Positions 16,345 through 18,617 of a stretch of 18,617 nucleotides of DNA are shown one piece after another. A model generated the notes under the pieces. That model searched no databases, was not told the origin of the DNA, and was given only the letters and a program-made list of their open reading frames with translations. Origin of the DNA: DATBFX01 sp036558305 (lineage in GTDB: Bacteria; Chloroflexota; Chloroflexia; Thermomicrobiales; UBA6265); assembly GCA_036558305.1 (NCBI GenBank), contig DATBFX010000435.1, positions 1 through 18,617 on the forward strand. Direction: 5' to 3'. The number at the start of each line of letters is the position of its first letter. Position 1 is the stretch's first letter. Both the position numbers and the translations under genes were made by a program.

Positions 16345-16350
16345 TACCAT
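16345..16350 (+). promoter_or_regulatory. Weak -10 candidate for rseP
   Basis: TACCAT follows the 8-nt repeat hairpin and lies 70 bp before the chosen rseP start. It fits TANNNT only loosely and has no convincing -35 partner. Confidence 0.2.
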
Positions 16351-16419
16351 TCCCCGTGGCGACGGCGGTGACTAGAGCGTCTGGCAATGCCGCCGTATGC
16401 GTGCGTCTGGAGTACGTTC

Positions 16420-17766
16420 TTGCCCTCGAGTGACTTCTTCAACGGTCTCTACATCGTTCCGATTCTTGCCGTCCTGATCCTGGTTCATGAGTTCGGTCAC
16501 TTCGTCTCTGCGCGGATGTGCGGAGTCAAGGTCGAGGAATTCGGGATCGGCATTCCGCCTCGCCTCTTTGGCGTGATGCGGAAAGGTGTCCTCTGGTCGA
16601 TCAACGCCATCCCCTTCGGCGGTTTCGTCCGCGTCAAAGGCGAAGACGGCAAGAACATGGACCCCGATTCCATGAACGCCAAATCGCCCGGCCAGCGCGC
16701 GTTCTTCCTGGCCGCCGGCGCGGGGATGAATGTCATCCTGGCGGTCGTCCTGATGATCCTGGTCATCGGGGTCGAGGGCATTTCCCACCAGAGTATCTAT
16801 ATCCAGGCGGTAAGCGGTGGGTCACCGGCCGCCAAGGCGGGGTGGCAAGAAGGCGACCGCATCGTGGCCGTCGACGGCGACAAGGTCGAGACGGCGGACG
16901 AGATACGGTCGGCCACCTCCGGGCACGCCGGCGAAGAGATCACCGTGACGATCGAACGTCGCGGGAAGACGGTCGATACCCAGGTCGTGCCGCGGGAACA
17001 TCCGCCAGAAGGGGAGGGCAGGGTCGGCGTTTCCCTCCTCAACCGTCCCGTCGGCAATCTGACGCTGCTCGAGGTAGTGCCCGGCTCGGCCGCCGCCGCG
17101 GCCGGTCTGCAACCCGGCGATCGCTTCGTCTCGATCAACGAGCGCCCCGTCACCGACGACTTCGTGCTGGCCACGGAGTTGGATCGGTTCGTCGGCAATA
17201 CGGTTCCGGTGGTCGTTGAGCGAAACGGGCAGCAGGTCGATACCACGATTGCCGTCCCGACGAAAAGAGCCAACGAAGACCTGACACTGACGACCGGTTT
17301 CAAAACGCTGCAATTGCAGGCCACGTTCGAGGATGTGCCTGCGTTGCAGGTCGTCCCGCGCGGGTTTCAGGAAGCCTTCAACACCACCAGGCAGATGATC
17401 TACGGCCTGAAGGAACTCTTCAGCAGCCGCCAGAACCTCGAACAGGTCGCCGGTCCGGTCGGCATGGGGCAGCTCACCAGCGAACTGGTCGACGACAGCG
17501 CGTTGCCGGTGTGGGTGACCCTGGCGAACATCGCGATCGTGCTCTCGCTCAACCTCGCGCTCCTCAACCTCCTGCCTCTTCCGGCCCTCGACGGCGGCCG
17601 GCTCCTTTTCGTGGTCATCGAAGTGCTCCGCGGCGGGCGCAAGATCGCGCCCGAGAAAGAGGGTCTTGTCCACTTCGCCGGCATCGTCGTCCTGATCGGA
17701 CTGATGTTCGTGATCTCGTTCTCCGATGTTCGCCGCATCATCAGCGGCGAGACGTTCCTTCCGTAG
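16420..17766 (+). CDS. rseP: Site-2 intramembrane zinc protease (RseP/M50 family)
   Basis: This membrane protease of the M50 family cuts transmembrane substrates such as anti-sigma factors or signal peptide remnants. From TTG 16420 it has 448 residues. The first helix holds the zinc motif H23-E24-F25-G26-H27. The conserved AIPFGGFVRVKG segment follows at 63-74. A second helix lies at about 96-118. Two PDZ domains lie at about 127-185 and 215-270. The third zinc ligand D391 sits in NLLPLPALDGG, and a last helix lies at 418-436. TTG 16420 has GGAG seven bases upstream; ATG 16387 is in frame but has no visible ribosome site and adds 11 residues. The gene lies upstream of ispG, a common arrangement; dxr, often their neighbour, is absent here. 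Confidence 0.94.
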   Translation: MPSSDFFNGLYIVPILAVLILVHEFGHFVSARMCGVKVEEFGIGIPPRLFGVMRKGVLWSINAIPFGGFVRVKGEDGKNMDPDSMNAKSPGQRAFFLAAGAGMNVILAVVLMILVIGVEGISHQSIYIQAVSGGSPAAKAGWQEGDRIVAVDGDKVETADEIRSATSGHAGEEITVTIERRGKTVDTQVVPREHPPEGEGRVGVSLLNRPVGNLTLLEVVPGSAAAAAGLQPGDRFVSINERPVTDDFVLATELDRFVGNTVPVVVERNGQQVDTTIAVPTKRANEDLTLTTGFKTLQLQATFEDVPALQVVPRGFQEAFNTTRQMIYGLKELFSSRQNLEQVAGPVGMGQLTSELVDDSALPVWVTLANIAIVLSLNLALLNLLPLPALDGGRLLFVVIEVLRGGRKIAPEKEGLVHFAGIVVLIGLMFVISFSDVRRIISGETFLP

Positions 17767-17774
17767 AAGTCGTC

Positions 17775-17868
17775 AGACCGGGGTTTCAGGTCTCAGGTTT
17801 CAGGTCTCACGTGATAGGACGGCGGTCCGTGCAACTTGAGACCTGAGACCTGAGACCCGGTCCGGTCT
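17775..17868. repeat. Hairpin element made of 7-nt tandem repeats (4 left, 3 right)
   Basis: The left arm is AGACCGG (17775-17781) followed by four tandem heptamers GGTYTCA (17782-17809, alternating TTT and TCT). The right arm is three heptamers TGAGACC (17837-17857) followed by CCGGTCT (17862-17868), which pairs with the first seven bases. In RNA the alternating T gives G-U pairs, so the arms match well. The loop contains a small GGAC/GTCC hairpin (17817-17828) sharing 11 bases with the left-edge hairpin of the window. It fills most of the 124-bp rseP-ispG gap. Confidence 0.75.
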
Positions 17869-17890
17869 AACCAAGCTGGAGCCACGAAAG

Positions 17891-18617
17891 ATGCTGATCG
17901 CGCCTCGTCGGAAAACTCGTGTGCTCGACGTCGGCGGTGTCAAGATCGGGGGAGACCATCCGATCGTCGTGCAGTCGATGGCGACGGCGGATACGCGGGA
18001 TCCGGTCGCGACGCTCAAGCAAATTCGCGAGCTTGCCGACGCCGGATGCGAGATCGTCCGGATCGCCGTTCCCGACCGCAAGGCAGCAGCGGCGCTGCCC
18101 GAGATCGTGCCGTACTCACCGGTGCCGCTGATCGCCGACATCCACTTCGAGCACACGCTCGCGTTGAAAGCGCTCGACGCCGGGATCCACGGATTGCGAC
18201 TCAATCCGGGCAACATCCGCAAGGCGGAGGACGTCCGCGAAGTGGTCAAGAAGGCGAAAGAGCGCGGGGTGCCGATGCGGATCGGCGTCAACTACGGCTC
18301 CGTGGCGCCGATGACCCCGGAATTCGTCGACGAGATGGCCGAACAAAAGGCCACCCAGGTGGAGTTGCGGGCCGAGTGGATGGTGCGCTCGGCGCTTGGC
18401 CACATCAAGATCCTGGAAGACCTCGACTTTGGCGACATCAAGGTCAGCCTCAAAGCATTCGAGGTCCCGGTGATGTTGGAGGCCTACCGCCGGTTCGCCG
18501 CCTTGCCGAACGACTACCCGCTCCACCTCGGCGTCACCGAGGCCGGGACACCGCGGGCCGGTTCGGTCCGCTCGGCGATCGGGTTGGGAACGCTGCTCGC
18601 GCTCGGTATCGGCGACA
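17891..18617 (+). CDS. ispG: 4-Hydroxy-3-methylbut-2-enyl diphosphate synthase, N-terminal part
   Basis: IspG (GcpE) converts methylerythritol cyclodiphosphate to HMBPP in the non-mevalonate isoprenoid pathway, using a 4Fe-4S cluster. The frame is open to the window end, giving 242 residues. It matches the family's TIM-barrel part: RVLDVGGVKIGGDHPIVVQSM, ADAGCEIVRIAVP, PLIADIHFEHTLALKALDAGIHGLRLNPGNIR, RIGVNYGS, and PLHLGVTEAGTPRAGSVRSAIGLGTLLALGIGD. The cluster-binding cysteines lie beyond the window and cannot be checked. ATG 17891 has GGAG nine bases upstream. It follows rseP after 124 bp that are mostly a tandem-repeat hairpin, so it may be either read through from rseP or separately expressed. 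Confidence 0.96.
   Translation, partial: MLIAPRRKTRVLDVGGVKIGGDHPIVVQSMATADTRDPVATLKQIRELADAGCEIVRIAVPDRKAAAALPEIVPYSPVPLIADIHFEHTLALKALDAGIHGLRLNPGNIRKAEDVREVVKKAKERGVPMRIGVNYGSVAPMTPEFVDEMAEQKATQVELRAEWMVRSALGHIKILEDLDFGDIKVSLKAFEVPVMLEAYRRFAALPNDYPLHLGVTEAGTPRAGSVRSAIGLGTLLALGIGD

Overview
The window is GC-rich bacterial chromosomal DNA with tightly packed genes. The gene set includes a DUF3105 protein, a dimeric-type glycyl-tRNA synthetase, an M16 peptidase, an rseP-ispG pair, and a lipoprotein with a Ser/Pro/Ala linker (SPVASPQASPVAA). Together these suggest a member of the Chloroflexota, possibly of the Thermomicrobia type. That placement is inference from gene style; no rRNA is present to settle it.

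Layout. Positions 1-144 hold two hairpins: a REP-like palindrome at the left edge and a perfect 42-bp palindrome serving as a likely terminator. On the minus strand, 145-5916 encodes a 1923-residue exported protein made of a signal peptide followed by exactly 20 Ig-like repeats of 93-96 residues, with no recognisable anchor. After a 370-bp gap come a two-domain M16 zinc peptidase (6287-8926) and a membrane-anchored DUF3105 protein (9019-9825), separated by a terminator-like hairpin. A small plus-strand hicAB toxin-antitoxin pair (about 10001-10479) follows; its hicA 5' end looks shifted by one base. Next is a minus-strand cluster running ald - xer recombinase - glyS (14114 down to 10510), probably co-transcribed. 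Divergent from ald, the plus strand carries a family-5 solute-binding lipoprotein without its permease (14406-16223), a site-2 protease rseP (16420-17766), and the start of ispG, cut by the window end.

Most genes are housekeeping: glycine charging, alanine/pyruvate interconversion, chromosome dimer resolution or another site-specific recombination, envelope stress proteolysis, and isoprenoid synthesis. The accessory material is the giant repeat protein, hicAB, and the intergenic hairpins.

The most unusual observations are four. (1) Two consecutive intergenic gaps flanking rseP each hold a long hairpin built from short tandem repeats, 8-nt units in one and 7-nt units in the other. Both have four copies in the left arm and three inverted copies in the right. 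(2) The hicA N-terminus appears to be frameshifted, yet is rescued by an ATG seven bases upstream. (3) The giant gene contains a two-domain (190-residue) tandem duplication. (4) A perfect intrinsic terminator sits only 20 nt before the M16 start codon. No CRISPR array, tRNA, rRNA, insertion sequence or prophage was seen.
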